Assembly (NCBI RefSeq): GCF_900112475.1
Contig: NZ_FOLW01000007.1
Coordinates: forward strand, 62,001-126,000
From: Pragia fontium DSM 5563 = ATCC 49100
Lineage (GTDB): Bacteria; Pseudomonadota; Gammaproteobacteria; Enterobacterales; Enterobacteriaceae
DNA length: 64,000 nucleotides
Direction: 5' to 3'
The position numbers were made by a program, and so were the translations under genes. Below the pieces are notes generated by a model that ran no database searches, was not told the DNA's origin, and worked only from the letters and a program-made list of their open reading frames with translations. Shown here in pieces: positions 29,501 to 38,381 of this stretch. Each line of letters begins with the position of its first letter. Within the stretch, counting starts at the first letter, position 1.

Positions 29501-29888
29501 GTGGAAGCTCCAAACGATGACGTATTAATGCAAAACCTGAAGAGAGACAAACCGGTGATTCATCCTGACTAACCTTCACATAGCTATCATTAATCCGCGT
29601 CGCCACAACCTCACCATCCGCAAGGTTGTATATCGACATCGTCCACTTCAAGCCAGACGACTGGTCAAAATGAATGCCACCATGCCACACACCATGTAAG
29701 CTGATGGGATAAAAACCGCTAGATGCCGCCGCTAATCGCTGATAATAAACCTCAGGCTCTTGAATGATCTTACCGGGATCCGCATCCCCTTCCGCGCTCT
29801 CTTCCGTTGGCGTACCGTTCACATTCGCTTTGTCCGGACGTTCTTTAAAAATCAGAGACCACTTTTTTAACGGGGTAAGCTCACTCAT
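26571..29888 (-). CDS. VgrG-linked type VI effector with C-terminal GH19 peptidoglycan-hydrolase domain
   Basis: 1105 residues, no signal peptide, 31 nt after vgrG. The N-terminal region has a degenerate M23-like feature (HGVWHGG at 65-71, LHLEVFS at 467-473), interrupted by a Pro/Ala-rich linker (about 129-208), then SH3-like pieces. A region with WHFHPVGLVG (857-866) ends the conserved carrier part. The last 220 residues carry the GH19 signature YRGRGLVQLT (1001-1010), followed by NYKKF, and a likely catalytic glutamate in TIRIESYDF (E947). GH19 lysozyme-like domains cut the peptidoglycan glycan chain. DNA for the last domain is far more AT-rich than the carrier, which suggests a swapped toxin tip. 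Confidence 0.82.
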   Translation of the reverse strand: MSELTPLKKWSLIFKERPDKANVNGTPTEESAEGDADPGKIIQEPEVYYQRLAAASSGFYPISLHGVWHGGIHFDQSSGLKWTMSIYNLADGEVVATRINDSYVKVSQDESPVCLSSGFALIRHRLELPPEPPAAKEVPASEAAPDAAATPDMSATPPDTAPTPQGETRPPAGGPATPPAQPPSETPSTEPATAPASSEQTAPPPPRPALTFYSLYMHMLPWKAHSQQGVTLPQFWGASQYQIKADKKTDKLLGVRIRPTAGTTNKIDSKKVLSVVVRGSVLRLGEELASNKKYRKVEEIISGKAYPEWDGTTEGYSYVPELIAVEGQTNHWFVGEKAKDAPEDTTAKAIKGQYIRETAANGSKILALLLPDKKVKLGEVSGIRSKITALESADSTIPPLQADADGNLPGWVASSNMSIVSTEPEKLDEIQFQEPPAVIKAGEIVGYPGTQNIVKSGENQYTGEPVLHLEVFSADDVPAFVAQSRNLADKLADNQKTLLKVDVGTQLAQPSATDTEIPAGADVALEADSPKDGRWAKAKAGYVIEVDKKDLGKYNSGQYALDATQKNGLATKAGLSEAAKAKMPSSVFFVKKLDGEQRVVSFSLSDAEACWIPRDQLNEEGRRSSTEAALPAWKAFPLKEAATDSPTVAFMRLLPLSQIKKEDKATDGQTVWWSVSAGNEQGEDIQGWVKEGGTVVRCSPWHWPGFEFIEEQSKPADQAAAKEVNQAEGESSADADPQRIGNLRIRADQADRGELLQKLHEIIDSQGTKDGQLTVDEYQKALAKPWLAEQMSRLVVKYESEWYADEGLSKWEELFKVIDPQDQQSQHWDVMRNKIKALIWYKDVAGKVGLPEDGKVWHFHPVGLVGAMGRIGDWFDIEEFITKYKEMHSVIFGFYDGDTKIKISSLNKKSEDSLRTLLNEMKNQYYNYFDIFNEKFISYMLSTIRIESYDFTNGVYFKPINEIISYEKAEREYGSGSTATDKKRRRAILNHNTNVGDGYKYRGRGLVQLTWKINYKKFMRLTGIDIVTNPDLCLEINTAVSIMMKGMRDGSFREDHTLERYLGEGKSDYFNARLIINGYRDGIPDRANHFEDYAMLFEKIIKEVM

Positions 29889-29919
29889 AACATATCCTTA
29901 TCAACAAATTCCTGAGGTT

Positions 29920-32871
29920 CTAAACTGAAAAGTCAAACTTACTGGATGACGGCGGAGCATAGCGATATTCAACAATAGGCATCGGCTGTCCATCTTTATC
30001 CAGCTGCGCCGCCCCCATTTTCTGCAAAGCGATCGCTTTAACTGTCACATTGTTCGGGCACCCTAACTCAATACCCCCACCCGATATTTTGATGTAAGCG
30101 CCACCACACACTAATATCAGCTCTTGCCGGGCAGACATAGATACCTTGCTATCAACGCTGGTAATCTCCATATCCTGCTTGGCCGCCAGCTGCATGGCAT
30201 CATTCTGCGCCTGCACTTCGACTTTGCCCTGATTGGCAAACAGCTTCATCCCTGACTGCTGGGCAAATAAACTAATGGCATCACCCGTCGCTATCGTCAA
30301 CTTTTTGCCCACACCGATATCCATATGACTGCCAGCAGTAAGATAGACATTATGTGCTGCCGCCAGTTGCATATCCTCACCGCTGGCAATACCAATACCG
30401 TCCGGTGCGCTGGCCAGTATCACTCTGGCAGTTAAATCCTTTAGCCGCTGCTCTATCAGCGATTTTTGCGCCTCAATTTCGGCTACCAGCGCTTGAGCCT
30501 GCTCCGCTGCGTGGCTCAACCCCTGCATTCGGGCATGGGCGGCGGCCAGTTGATCCATCGCCTGCGCCATTTCTCTCACTGCACCCTGTGCCGTTGGCTG
30601 TCCATCAGCGCTGATAAACAGTCCTTTATCCGCCCGAATCGCCCCCCACTCATCGGTGCGCAGCTCAAATCCTTCTCCCCGCTGTTTACGCTCGCCATCC
30701 ACCACATGACCGAGATTAAGCTGGGTTTTACCGTACTCAGTGGCAACTTTGATATGTTCTTTGCCGCGCTCATCATCCATCCGCAGCTTATTATTGGCCG
30801 GGGTGCGAATAACGTTGCGTTTATGGTTGGCGGCAGTGACTAAATCTGGGTGGCGTGAGTCGTGCATACCGTGAGCGATATACGGCCGATCAGGATTACC
30901 TTCGGTAAAGGCGATGGCGACTTCAGTCCCATCGAGCAGCGGGAAGTGCATGCCATAAGTTTCACCGGCGTACGGCTTAGCCAGACGCATCCACAGGCTT
31001 TCTTCCCCTTTACGCCATGACTCGTTCAGGTCAAAGTCCATCTTCACCCGATAACGTCCCTGCACATCCAGATAGCCGTAAGCGTCATTATCCGGGCTGG
31101 TCACCCGAGCCGGCAAGGTGCCGCTAATGATTGGCCAAACTAAACGTTCAGGACGATAAGGGCGTAACACATCATAAGGAATACCGGTAAAACTGATAAC
31201 ATAAGCCTGCTGACGGTCACCGGTGCTTTCCACTGAAACAATCAGAATACCGCTGCCCGCTTCATTAATCGGGGAGCCGGTCACGGTTAATATCTGCCCC
31301 GGAGCCAGATGAGATAAGGTGGTTTTACCGCGAATAGTGATCTGTTCGGTCATAAAGCGCTGATGGCGCAAGCGAGCATACCAAGCCCCTTGCCCCACCG
31401 CATCCGGCTCTGCAGAACTGGAGCCACTACTGTCTTCACCTGAGCCGGCCAAACCATTAAGCAGTTCGCCGCCTTTATCCGCTAGTCCTCCCAGCGAACC
31501 GCTAACGTTATCTATCGTACCTTTGGCCTGACCCGCGATATTTTGCGTTACTCCGCTAACGCTGGGCATCTCTGCCAAACCATCGGGTAACATATTGCTG
31601 AACTGACCCAGCAGTTCATCTTGCGTATTACCGCGGGTAATGACTTCGCCTTTATCTCGATAGTGCTCACCGTAAAGGTATTGGCGACCGCGGGTAGTGT
31701 TATCTTTCTGAGCACCGTTAACCTCAGACTTCATACCGGTCTGGGCATTGCGATAGTTATAATCCTGAGTTAATACGCTTTGCGGCACGGTCTTGTGGGA
31801 AATCGACATATCCCACACCGATTCGACACCGTTATCGTTATTGCCCGAGGGCTGACGATAGGCGGTGGTCGGGCCGTCTTGATATTGTTGTTCTGAATCG
31901 CCAAACGCCACCACATCGCAACTATGTTTAGCATGGGTTTCAAAACGGAACCAGATACCGCTGTCCGCCAGCAGACGGCGAATAAAGGCTAAGTCGCTCT
32001 CCTGCCATTGGGTGATATATTCTTTAATGGGATAGGTATCGCTGAGCTCAAAGCGGAAATCGACGCCGGTCAGTTCATGATTACGCAGTACCGCCTCCAC
32101 CACTTGAGGTACGGTCTGGTTCTGGTAGATAGCGCTATTCAGGGTATTGTCTAACAGCACCAGTCGTGGAGATAAAGTAATTTCATAGCGGGCTTCATCG
32201 GCAGAGGTGGACAGTTGGCTAAAGGCGGTAACCACACCGTACAACACTCGGGGTTCACCTTCACCACCGGTCAGGGAACTGACCATGCCGCCGACAGAAG
32301 AGAGCGAGGTCAAACTGGAACCCACTTTACCGGCAATACCGCCAATAGAATTCGCCATATTGCCCAGCTTACCTGCCGCCGAACTGACCTGATTGGCGAT
32401 ACCCAGTCCCTGATTAGCTATCTGACTAACGCTATTAATCGAGAAACCACCCGTTGGCGCATTAAACGCACCACCGATTTTATCGCTGAACATACCGCCA
32501 AAGGCGTTAAAGGCTGACATCAGTTGATTACTAAGCTGACCCGCTACACCACCCAGACTGCTAACGCCCCCCGGCGCCAAAGCAAATACTGCTTTTTCGC
32601 TCAGCACCTGCTCCATGGTTAATCCGTGCTGGGCGGTAAACTGAATGACATACTGCCACGGTTCACTCAGGTGCTCTCGACCCTGTACGCTTAATACCGA
32701 CAGAGAGCTCGATAGCCCATCAATGGCCAGTTGGTAACGGTTCATGCCATTATTCAGCTGTGAGAAACCGCTGGAAACCGCATCTGAACGACCATAGCTA
32801 CCGCTCAGGCCGTAAGCCTGAAGTTGTTCATCCAGCAGGTCTTTACCTTTTTTTATCAGTTGATCCTTCAC
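29920..32871 (-). CDS. vgrG: VgrG, type VI secretion tip protein with DUF2345 extension
   Basis: 983 residues, GTG start at 32871 with SD AAGGA. The gp27-like base begins near residue 45 (YQLAIDGLSSSLSVLSVQG). It is interrupted by a Gly/Ser/Ala-rich insertion at about 101-205 and a second at about 425-492. The gp5-like OB part (DVQGRYRVKMDFD) and GTEVAIAFTEGNPDRPYI follow, then a coiled coil (about 750-790), a DUF2345 beta-helix (VILASAPDGIGIASGEDMQ) and a short tail. VgrG trimers cap the Hcp tube and carry effectors; DUF2345 often binds or adapts the cargo. No tssA-M or hcp genes lie in the window. Confidence 0.93.
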   Translation of the reverse strand: MKDQLIKKGKDLLDEQLQAYGLSGSYGRSDAVSSGFSQLNNGMNRYQLAIDGLSSSLSVLSVQGREHLSEPWQYVIQFTAQHGLTMEQVLSEKAVFALAPGGVSSLGGVAGQLSNQLMSAFNAFGGMFSDKIGGAFNAPTGGFSINSVSQIANQGLGIANQVSSAAGKLGNMANSIGGIAGKVGSSLTSLSSVGGMVSSLTGGEGEPRVLYGVVTAFSQLSTSADEARYEITLSPRLVLLDNTLNSAIYQNQTVPQVVEAVLRNHELTGVDFRFELSDTYPIKEYITQWQESDLAFIRRLLADSGIWFRFETHAKHSCDVVAFGDSEQQYQDGPTTAYRQPSGNNDNGVESVWDMSISHKTVPQSVLTQDYNYRNAQTGMKSEVNGAQKDNTTRGRQYLYGEHYRDKGEVITRGNTQDELLGQFSNMLPDGLAEMPSVSGVTQNIAGQAKGTIDNVSGSLGGLADKGGELLNGLAGSGEDSSGSSSAEPDAVGQGAWYARLRHQRFMTEQITIRGKTTLSHLAPGQILTVTGSPINEAGSGILIVSVESTGDRQQAYVISFTGIPYDVLRPYRPERLVWPIISGTLPARVTSPDNDAYGYLDVQGRYRVKMDFDLNESWRKGEESLWMRLAKPYAGETYGMHFPLLDGTEVAIAFTEGNPDRPYIAHGMHDSRHPDLVTAANHKRNVIRTPANNKLRMDDERGKEHIKVATEYGKTQLNLGHVVDGERKQRGEGFELRTDEWGAIRADKGLFISADGQPTAQGAVREMAQAMDQLAAAHARMQGLSHAAEQAQALVAEIEAQKSLIEQRLKDLTARVILASAPDGIGIASGEDMQLAAAHNVYLTAGSHMDIGVGKKLTIATGDAISLFAQQSGMKLFANQGKVEVQAQNDAMQLAAKQDMEITSVDSKVSMSARQELILVCGGAYIKISGGGIELGCPNNVTVKAIALQKMGAAQLDKDGQPMPIVEYRYAPPSSSKFDFSV

Positions 32872-33277
32872 TCTATGTCCTTATAGATCATTTGCGATCA
32901 ATGCAAATTAGGGAACTACAGTTCCTAACGAGTATAACGTGAAGAAATGTTGATTGAGCAATTTGTTGTCAAAAATAAGTTTAATATTTTCATATTAGCG
33001 AGACAGAGGAAATAATACATCCTGTTATAACTACCAGTTTTTTCTAAAATAATTAGGAAACAAATGAATTAAACTTATTGACCAATGTTACTTAGTGGGT
33101 AAACCGCTCTGTAACCTTGGCTTCATATCTTATTCATTCGTTAATTTAAAATTGTTTTCTCCCTACAGCACAAATTAATGATAGATTTACTCTCTATCCT
33201 CCCTGCTTTTGTCAGCAGTTTGCTGAATGCACCGATTTGCGGCAGGTTGACCGATTTTATTGACGAGGGAATCTCTT
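32872..33277. promoter_or_regulatory. Intergenic region between vgrG and yffB
   Basis: About 400 nt between divergent genes. It is AT-rich and shows a TTGACA on the minus strand (near 32965-32970) that could serve vgrG, without a clear -10. It marks the edge between the low-GC accessory island and the conserved yffB-dapE cluster. No tRNA, direct repeat or integrase remnant was seen. Confidence 0.35.
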
Positions 33278-33643
33278 TTGACAACGACGTATAGCCTCTA
33301 CGGCATTAAAAACTGCGATACCATTAAAAAAGCCCGCCGCTGGCTGGAAGAACATCAAATAACATACCGTTTTCACGATTATCGCGCCGATGGTTTAGAT
33401 GATGCATTACTACAACGATTAATTGATGGGCTCGGATGGGAAGCGTTATTAAATACCAGAGGCACCACTTGGCGTAAGCTGAGTGATGAACAAAAAGCCG
33501 CCGCATCCAATGAAGCTGGTGCTAAAGCGCTAATGCTAGAACAACCGTCAATTATTAAACGTCCGGTTCTGGAGCAAGGCTCAAATATGCTGCTGGGCTT
33601 CTCTACCGATACCTATCAGCAGTTTACCGGCGGAGATAAATAA
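33278..33643 (+). CDS. yffB: YffB, ArsC/Spx-family thioredoxin-fold protein
   Basis: 121 residues from TTG 33278. The SD GAGGGA (33265-33270) lies 7 nt ahead of this TTG, and the protein then aligns with E. coli YffB; an upstream TTG at 33260 is less likely. The N-terminal [18 protein letters not shown] holds the single active-site-like cysteine, and [12 protein letters not shown] and IIKRPVLE are conserved. It resembles arsenate reductase, but activity has not been shown for this subfamily. The stop overlaps the dapE start by one base (TAATG). Confidence 0.9.
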   Translation: MTTTYSLYGIKNCDTIKKARRWLEEHQITYRFHDYRADGLDDALLQRLIDGLGWEALLNTRGTTWRKLSDEQKAAASNEAGAKALMLEQPSIIKRPVLEQGSNMLLGFSTDTYQQFTGGDK

Positions 33644-34779
33644 TGTTCTGTCCGGTCATTACCTTAGCCCAACAGTTAATCAAGCGCCCGTCCATTAGCC
33701 CACATGATGAAGGCTGCCAACAAATCATGATCGACCGGTTAAAAGCCATCGGCTTTACCGTGGAAGAGATCAACGTTGGCGATACCCTGAATTTTTGGGC
33801 CTGGCGCGGTGAGCGCAGCGGTGGTCCAACGTTGGCCTTCGCCGGTCATACCGATGTTGTTCCAACCGGTGATGAGAGCCATTGGCATCAACCACCGTTT
33901 GAACCCACCATTCAGGATGGTTTTCTGTATGGCCGTGGCGCCGCAGACATGAAAGGTTCGCTGGCCGCCATGCTGGTGGCCGCAGAACGCTTTGTCGCCG
34001 CGAATCCACACCATAGTGGACGCTTGGCATTCCTTATCACTTCTGATGAAGAGGCCAGCGCCGTTAACGGTACGGTTAAAGTTGTTGAAATGCTGGTCGC
34101 TCGTAAAGAAAAAGTGGACTATTGTTTGGTTGGCGAGCCTTCCAGTACCGAGCGCGTCGGTGATGTGGTGAAAAATGGCCGCCGTGGGTCGATTACCGCT
34201 AATCTAACTATTCACGGTACTCAAGGTCATGTTGCCTATCCTCATTTAGCCGATAACCCGGTTCATCGGGCTACCCCATTTATTAATGAGCTGATCGGCA
34301 CCGAATGGGATCGCGGTAATGAGTTCTTCCCGGCAACCAGCATGCAAATTGCCAACATCCATGCAGGAACCGGCAGTAACAATATTATTCCTGGCGAATT
34401 GTTTATTCAGTTCAACTTCCGCTACAGCACTGAGCTTACCCATGAACAAATCATGCATAAAGTACAGGCTATGCTGGAGCGCCATCAGTTGCGTTATACC
34501 ATTGAGTGGAACCTTTCGGGTAAACCGTTCTTAACACCGCGCGGTAAGCTGGTCGACGCCGTCAGCCATGCCGTGGAGTATTACGCTGCGGCTACGCCAC
34601 AGCTGTTAACCACTGGTGGCACGTCTGACGGGCGTTTTATTGCCCAGATGGGCACTCAGGTTGTGGAATTAGGCCCGGTTAATGCCACCATTCATAAAGT
34701 TAACGAATGCGTTAAAGCCTCTGACTTGCAGTTACTCAGCCGTATGTATCAAAAAATCATGGAGCAGCTGTTGGTATGA
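33643..34779 (+). CDS. dapE: Succinyl-diaminopimelate desuccinylase
   Basis: 378 residues. It hydrolyses N-succinyl-LL-diaminopimelate in the lysine/peptidoglycan pathway. Zinc ligands and catalytic residues are visible in [22 protein letters not shown] and [11 protein letters not shown], and the dimerisation part has [33 protein letters not shown] and NATIHKVNE complete the M20 signature. The length matches the family. It is translationally coupled to yffB upstream and to the M15 peptidase downstream (4-nt overlap). Confidence 0.97.
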   Translation: MFCPVITLAQQLIKRPSISPHDEGCQQIMIDRLKAIGFTVEEINVGDTLNFWAWRGERSGGPTLAFAGHTDVVPTGDESHWHQPPFEPTIQDGFLYGRGAADMKGSLAAMLVAAERFVAANPHHSGRLAFLITSDEEASAVNGTVKVVEMLVARKEKVDYCLVGEPSSTERVGDVVKNGRRGSITANLTIHGTQGHVAYPHLADNPVHRATPFINELIGTEWDRGNEFFPATSMQIANIHAGTGSNNIIPGELFIQFNFRYSTELTHEQIMHKVQAMLERHQLRYTIEWNLSGKPFLTPRGKLVDAVSHAVEYYAAATPQLLTTGGTSDGRFIAQMGTQVVELGPVNATIHKVNECVKASDLQLLSRMYQKIMEQLLV

Positions 34780-35453
34780 TCACCACCGCCATGTTAACGG
34801 GTCAAAGCGATGCACACCTGACTCCGCTGTCGGGTAATCATCGACTTCAAGCAGAAGCCGTTCAGGCTTTTCTTGCCATGCAAGCTGCGGCAAAAACCGC
34901 AGGATTTAACCTGCAACCGGCCAGTACCTTTCGTGACTTTGCCAGACAGCAAACGATCTGGAATGAAAAATTCAACGGATTGCGCCCGGTGATGGATGCC
35001 ATGAGCCAACCGCTGGATATCACTGATTTTGACGACCAACAGCGCTGCTGCGCGATTTTACGTTGGTCGGCCATGCCCGGGGCAAGCCGGCACCATTGGG
35101 GAACCGATCTGGATATTTACGATCCTGACCTGTTACCCATTGGTCAAAAACTCCAGCTCGAACCTTGGGAATATGAAGAAAACGGCTACTTTTATCCGCT
35201 AACTCGCTGGTTAACGGCTAATATGAATACATATGGCTTTTATCGTCCTTTTACCGATGACAAAGGCGGTGTTGCTGCGGAACCCTGGCATCTTAGCTAT
35301 TATCCGCTGGCACAACAGGCTGAACACATGCTGACACCAGAATTACTGTTATCAGTCTGGAAAGATAAAGACATTGCAGGCTACGCGTGGCTCTCCAGCC
35401 ACCTTGAGCAAATATTTGAACGCTATATTAGCAACATTGACGGAGTATCATGA
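34776..35453 (+). CDS. M15-family (VanY-type) D-alanyl-D-alanine carboxypeptidase-like protein
   Basis: 225 residues. The M15B zinc motif appears as [13 protein letters not shown] and the second histidine as [25 protein letters not shown] is the family N-terminal block. No signal peptide is evident, so the enzyme would act in the cytoplasm, perhaps on recycled muropeptides. It overlaps dapE by 4 nt and ypfN by one base, so it is part of the dapE operon. This gene is not present at this place in E. coli as I recall, but occurs in related enterics. Confidence 0.85.
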   Translation: MITTAMLTGQSDAHLTPLSGNHRLQAEAVQAFLAMQAAAKTAGFNLQPASTFRDFARQQTIWNEKFNGLRPVMDAMSQPLDITDFDDQQRCCAILRWSAMPGASRHHWGTDLDIYDPDLLPIGQKLQLEPWEYEENGYFYPLTRWLTANMNTYGFYRPFTDDKGGVAAEPWHLSYYPLAQQAEHMLTPELLLSVWKDKDIAGYAWLSSHLEQIFERYISNIDGVS

Positions 35454-35650
35454 TGCAATGGCTCGCAGACTACTGGTGGGTAATCCTGATTATTCTGGCA
35501 GGCATGATTATTAATGGCATCAAAGCCCTGTATAAAGTGAATTACAATCGCTCACTGCAAGATAATTCTAAACTTCCGCCTCACCGAGATAACAATGCGG
35601 CCTGGGACAAAGAGGAAGACGAAGAATGGGATCGCAATAAGAAGAAATAG
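35453..35650 (+). CDS. ypfN: YpfN, small single-pass membrane protein
   Basis: 65 residues. One hydrophobic helix (WLADYWWVILIILAGMIING) is followed by KLPPHRD and an acidic-basic tail (KEEDEEWDRNKKK), as in E. coli YpfN. ATG 35453 is preferred over ATG 35450 because GGAG (35442-35445) gives 7 nt spacing and the E. coli protein begins likewise. Function unknown. The stop codon abuts the tmcA stop on the other strand. Confidence 0.85.
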   Translation: MQWLADYWWVILIILAGMIINGIKALYKVNYNRSLQDNSKLPPHRDNNAAWDKEEDEEWDRNKKK

Positions 35651-37705
35651 TTACTCGATACGATCGCTTACTGGTATTTGCGCGTTAACCCAGCGCTGCC
35701 AGTAAGTGAATTGTTCAGCATTTAGCGTGAACAGCGCCGTTGAAACTTCACTACGCCACAGCTGAACCAAAGCTTTTCGCCCACTCAATCGTAACTGCTT
35801 AACCAACACTTCCGGCATGATTTGCTGTTCCAGCAACTGACGCAAACTGCCACATTCTGCCTGCGGGTGCCGTAACAAGCGATAAAGGGAAACCTGACTG
35901 GCTTCCAGCGAACGATGGGCAAAAGCAAAACCGGCTAACTCACGCCAATCCTCAAGGGCTAGCGCTGTCGGCACAATATCATTAACGTGGTGCAACTTAA
36001 CGCAAGAGAGCAATTGATTGAGCAGAAATTGCCGTTTGGCTCTTTTAGCTAATCGAATTGCTCGCTGGCTAAAAGGCACTATCGCCATGGCTGAATAACA
36101 ACCGCTGCTGGCTTCTTTATGACTGCCCATATGAATCAACTCAAAACCGCACGCCTGCCAAAATAGCCACAGTTGTTCGGTATAGCCAAAACTGACGGAC
36201 AGATAGTCCAGCCCACGCCCTTTAGCCTGCTCTATCTGTTGCATAATCATTGAGCGGGCAATGCCCTGCCGACGTAATGAACGGCTAACGGCAATGCGGG
36301 TAATTCGGCTTGAGCGCATTTGAGGGGCTAAATATTCCGCAGCATGCGCCGCCAAAGATTGTGCCACTAAATTTCCTCGAGGCCGCCGCCGTCCTGCCCA
36401 TACTTCTCGGCAAAGTTCTGGCGACAATCCTCCTTCATCCACCAGCCAAAGTGCAGCAATGACCGATTGCTTACCGTCCAGAGCAGCGCTAAAAGAGAGC
36501 CCAGGCGCATCAAATAGCCGACGTAAGTCTAACGGACTGGTTCGATAATGCGCGCCGGTGAGTAAACCGTAGAACTGTTTAAGTAGAGCTGGATTCTCTG
36601 TTAACGACTGCTGAGTCACATTGACGATCTGTTGTAACTGAGTTGGCCGTTCGCTCAGGCTATTCTCAGCATCCATTAACAATAATTGGCTGATGATTCT
36701 TTCCAGCGGATCGTTATCCGCCCAACGAATGGGTTGCTGCAAAGTCAGTAAATTAAGATCAGGTAAATCGGCACAAAACTTTAATAAAAACCCTCGACCA
36801 CTGCCTTCATAACCTTGAACGGTGGTTGTCATTAATACACGAGGAAAAAACGCCATCAGGCACTCAAGCTGCGGTGTGGGTATCGCTGCGGCTTCATCGA
36901 TAATTAACCAGTCAACCTGAGTTGGTTTTTCCATTTGGCAGCGGGCAAGCAATTCATCGGGCGCAAAAAACGTCACCCGTCCGGTTGCCCAACGCTGTAA
37001 AGTATCAGTGGCAGTTTGAGTCGGTGCCGTTAGCCAGCATTGACCGTCTCCTGACCATCGTGCAGCTAACATCCCCGCCAGGGCAGACTTACCCCGGCCA
37101 CGATCGGCAATCAAAGCATAGTAGCCGGATTCAACCTGCAACAAACTATCCAGTAAAGCTTGCTGCTGTTTAACCGGAGCACCATCCGGTGGAGCCCATA
37201 CCTCCTGTCTGTCGAGCAGCTTGCCGCTGAATGCCTTACCCTGTTGCCAAAACAGCACGTCATTATCCACCGCTATCTGTTGCTGAAAATGGTGGATAAA
37301 ATTCGGTGTACTAATAGGGTCGGGCGTTTCACACCAGCGTAGACTATCGTTATCCGCGATCTGAGGCCATCGTTGCCAGTCGGGCAATAACATAACCAAC
37401 AGGCTACCCGCAGCCAAAGTACCGGACACCGCAGCCAGTGCTTCCGTATTCAGACCTTCTGTCGCATCAAACACCAAATGGCGAAACTCAGCACCCAATA
37501 AGGTATTAACCGCACTGAATTTACGCTGTTGATAAGGGTAATCAGATAACACACTGTCAGATACCCAGAGCCAATCGCCGTCATATTGACCGGTCATATG
37601 CAGCGCCTGTTGCCGACACCATTCCGGCTGCCCACTCAAAATAAACAGTCGACGAACGCCACACTGCTGCATCTGGTTTAAGTAAGGAGCCAAATCAATA
37701 TTCAT
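35651..37705 (-). CDS. tmcA: tRNA(Met) cytidine acetyltransferase
   Basis: 684 residues. It makes N4-acetylcytidine at the wobble base of elongator tRNA-Met. An N-terminal DUF1726-like domain is followed by an RNA-helicase-like ATPase with Walker A ADRGRGKSA (about 198) and Walker B WLIIDEAAAIP, the arginine-rich AGRRRPRGNL region, and a GNAT domain with ISRSLRRQGIA-like acetyl-CoA loop (RITRIAVSRSLRRQGIARSM). The C-terminal domain binds tRNA. Length agrees with E. coli TmcA (671). It converges on ypfN with no gap. Confidence 0.95.
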   Translation of the reverse strand: MNIDLAPYLNQMQQCGVRRLFILSGQPEWCRQQALHMTGQYDGDWLWVSDSVLSDYPYQQRKFSAVNTLLGAEFRHLVFDATEGLNTEALAAVSGTLAAGSLLVMLLPDWQRWPQIADNDSLRWCETPDPISTPNFIHHFQQQIAVDNDVLFWQQGKAFSGKLLDRQEVWAPPDGAPVKQQQALLDSLLQVESGYYALIADRGRGKSALAGMLAARWSGDGQCWLTAPTQTATDTLQRWATGRVTFFAPDELLARCQMEKPTQVDWLIIDEAAAIPTPQLECLMAFFPRVLMTTTVQGYEGSGRGFLLKFCADLPDLNLLTLQQPIRWADNDPLERIISQLLLMDAENSLSERPTQLQQIVNVTQQSLTENPALLKQFYGLLTGAHYRTSPLDLRRLFDAPGLSFSAALDGKQSVIAALWLVDEGGLSPELCREVWAGRRRPRGNLVAQSLAAHAAEYLAPQMRSSRITRIAVSRSLRRQGIARSMIMQQIEQAKGRGLDYLSVSFGYTEQLWLFWQACGFELIHMGSHKEASSGCYSAMAIVPFSQRAIRLAKRAKRQFLLNQLLSCVKLHHVNDIVPTALALEDWRELAGFAFAHRSLEASQVSLYRLLRHPQAECGSLRQLLEQQIMPEVLVKQLRLSGRKALVQLWRSEVSTALFTLNAEQFTYWQRWVNAQIPVSDRIE

Positions 37706-37833
37706 GACATGATTGCCGCATTCTAAGCTTCGGAGTTATTAGAAGGCTGATTATAGGCAGGTTGTTCATCAATACCTATAGCGTAAATGTGATAGTAAAA
37801 TAGCGATTAAATGAGTTCGCTCTTCATCAATAC

Positions 37834-38286
37834 TCAAGTTTTACCAATAATCAGCGATACCACACCCGCAGCAATAAGCGGCCCAACTGGAATACCGCGG
37901 AAGAATGCCACACCGATAATGGTGCCAATTAATAAACCCGCAACGATGGTCGGCTGGCTGGTCATCAACGTTACGCCTCGCCCACCCAGCCAAGCCACCG
38001 CAATACCGATAACGATCGCCACCAGAGATTGCCAGTTAACAAATACCTGCATCAGCACCGAAGGAGTCATTTTTCCGCTGGCCAGTGGCGACATAACGGC
38101 AACCGTTAGGATGGTGATCCCAACCGTTAAGCCATATTTCTGTACCATAGGGAAAGCGGCTTCCAAAGGCGTCAAACGTAGGATCAATAAGACAAGGATC
38201 GCAATCGTAACGGTATTGTTATGACTGAGAATCCCTAACCCTGCCAGAACCAGCAGGACAATAAGCGTAGGATCAATACTGGGCAT
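37834..38286 (-). CDS. DUF441 (YeaL family) inner-membrane protein
   Basis: 150 residues with four or five hydrophobic helices. The conserved family parts [51 protein letters not shown] and [15 protein letters not shown] identify it as the UPF0756/DUF441 family, function unknown. In E. coli the homologue yeaL sits elsewhere on the chromosome, so the position between tmcA and ypfJ is different here. Confidence 0.88.
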   Translation of the reverse strand: MPSIDPTLIVLLVLAGLGILSHNNTVTIAILVLLILRLTPLEAAFPMVQKYGLTVGITILTVAVMSPLASGKMTPSVLMQVFVNWQSLVAIVIGIAVAWLGGRGVTLMTSQPTIVAGLLIGTIIGVAFFRGIPVGPLIAAGVVSLIIGKT

Positions 38287-38381
38287 GTGCGAACATTCTC
38301 TTGGTTGGAGGAGCGCCGTTATTTTGATAAGTGCCGGATTGAAGCGTTCCGGCGTTTATCATAACGTAAATGACTGAGGGA

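Noticed and set aside
19400-32871. Complete T6SS gene cluster
   Set aside because: No hcp, tssB/C, clpV, tssF/G, tssJ-M or PAAR gene was found in the window; only vgrG and its cargo are present.
19400-33277. Prophage or integrative element with att sites
   Set aside because: No integrase, tRNA, phage structural gene or flanking direct repeat was seen; GH19 and VgrG resemble phage parts but fit T6SS context.
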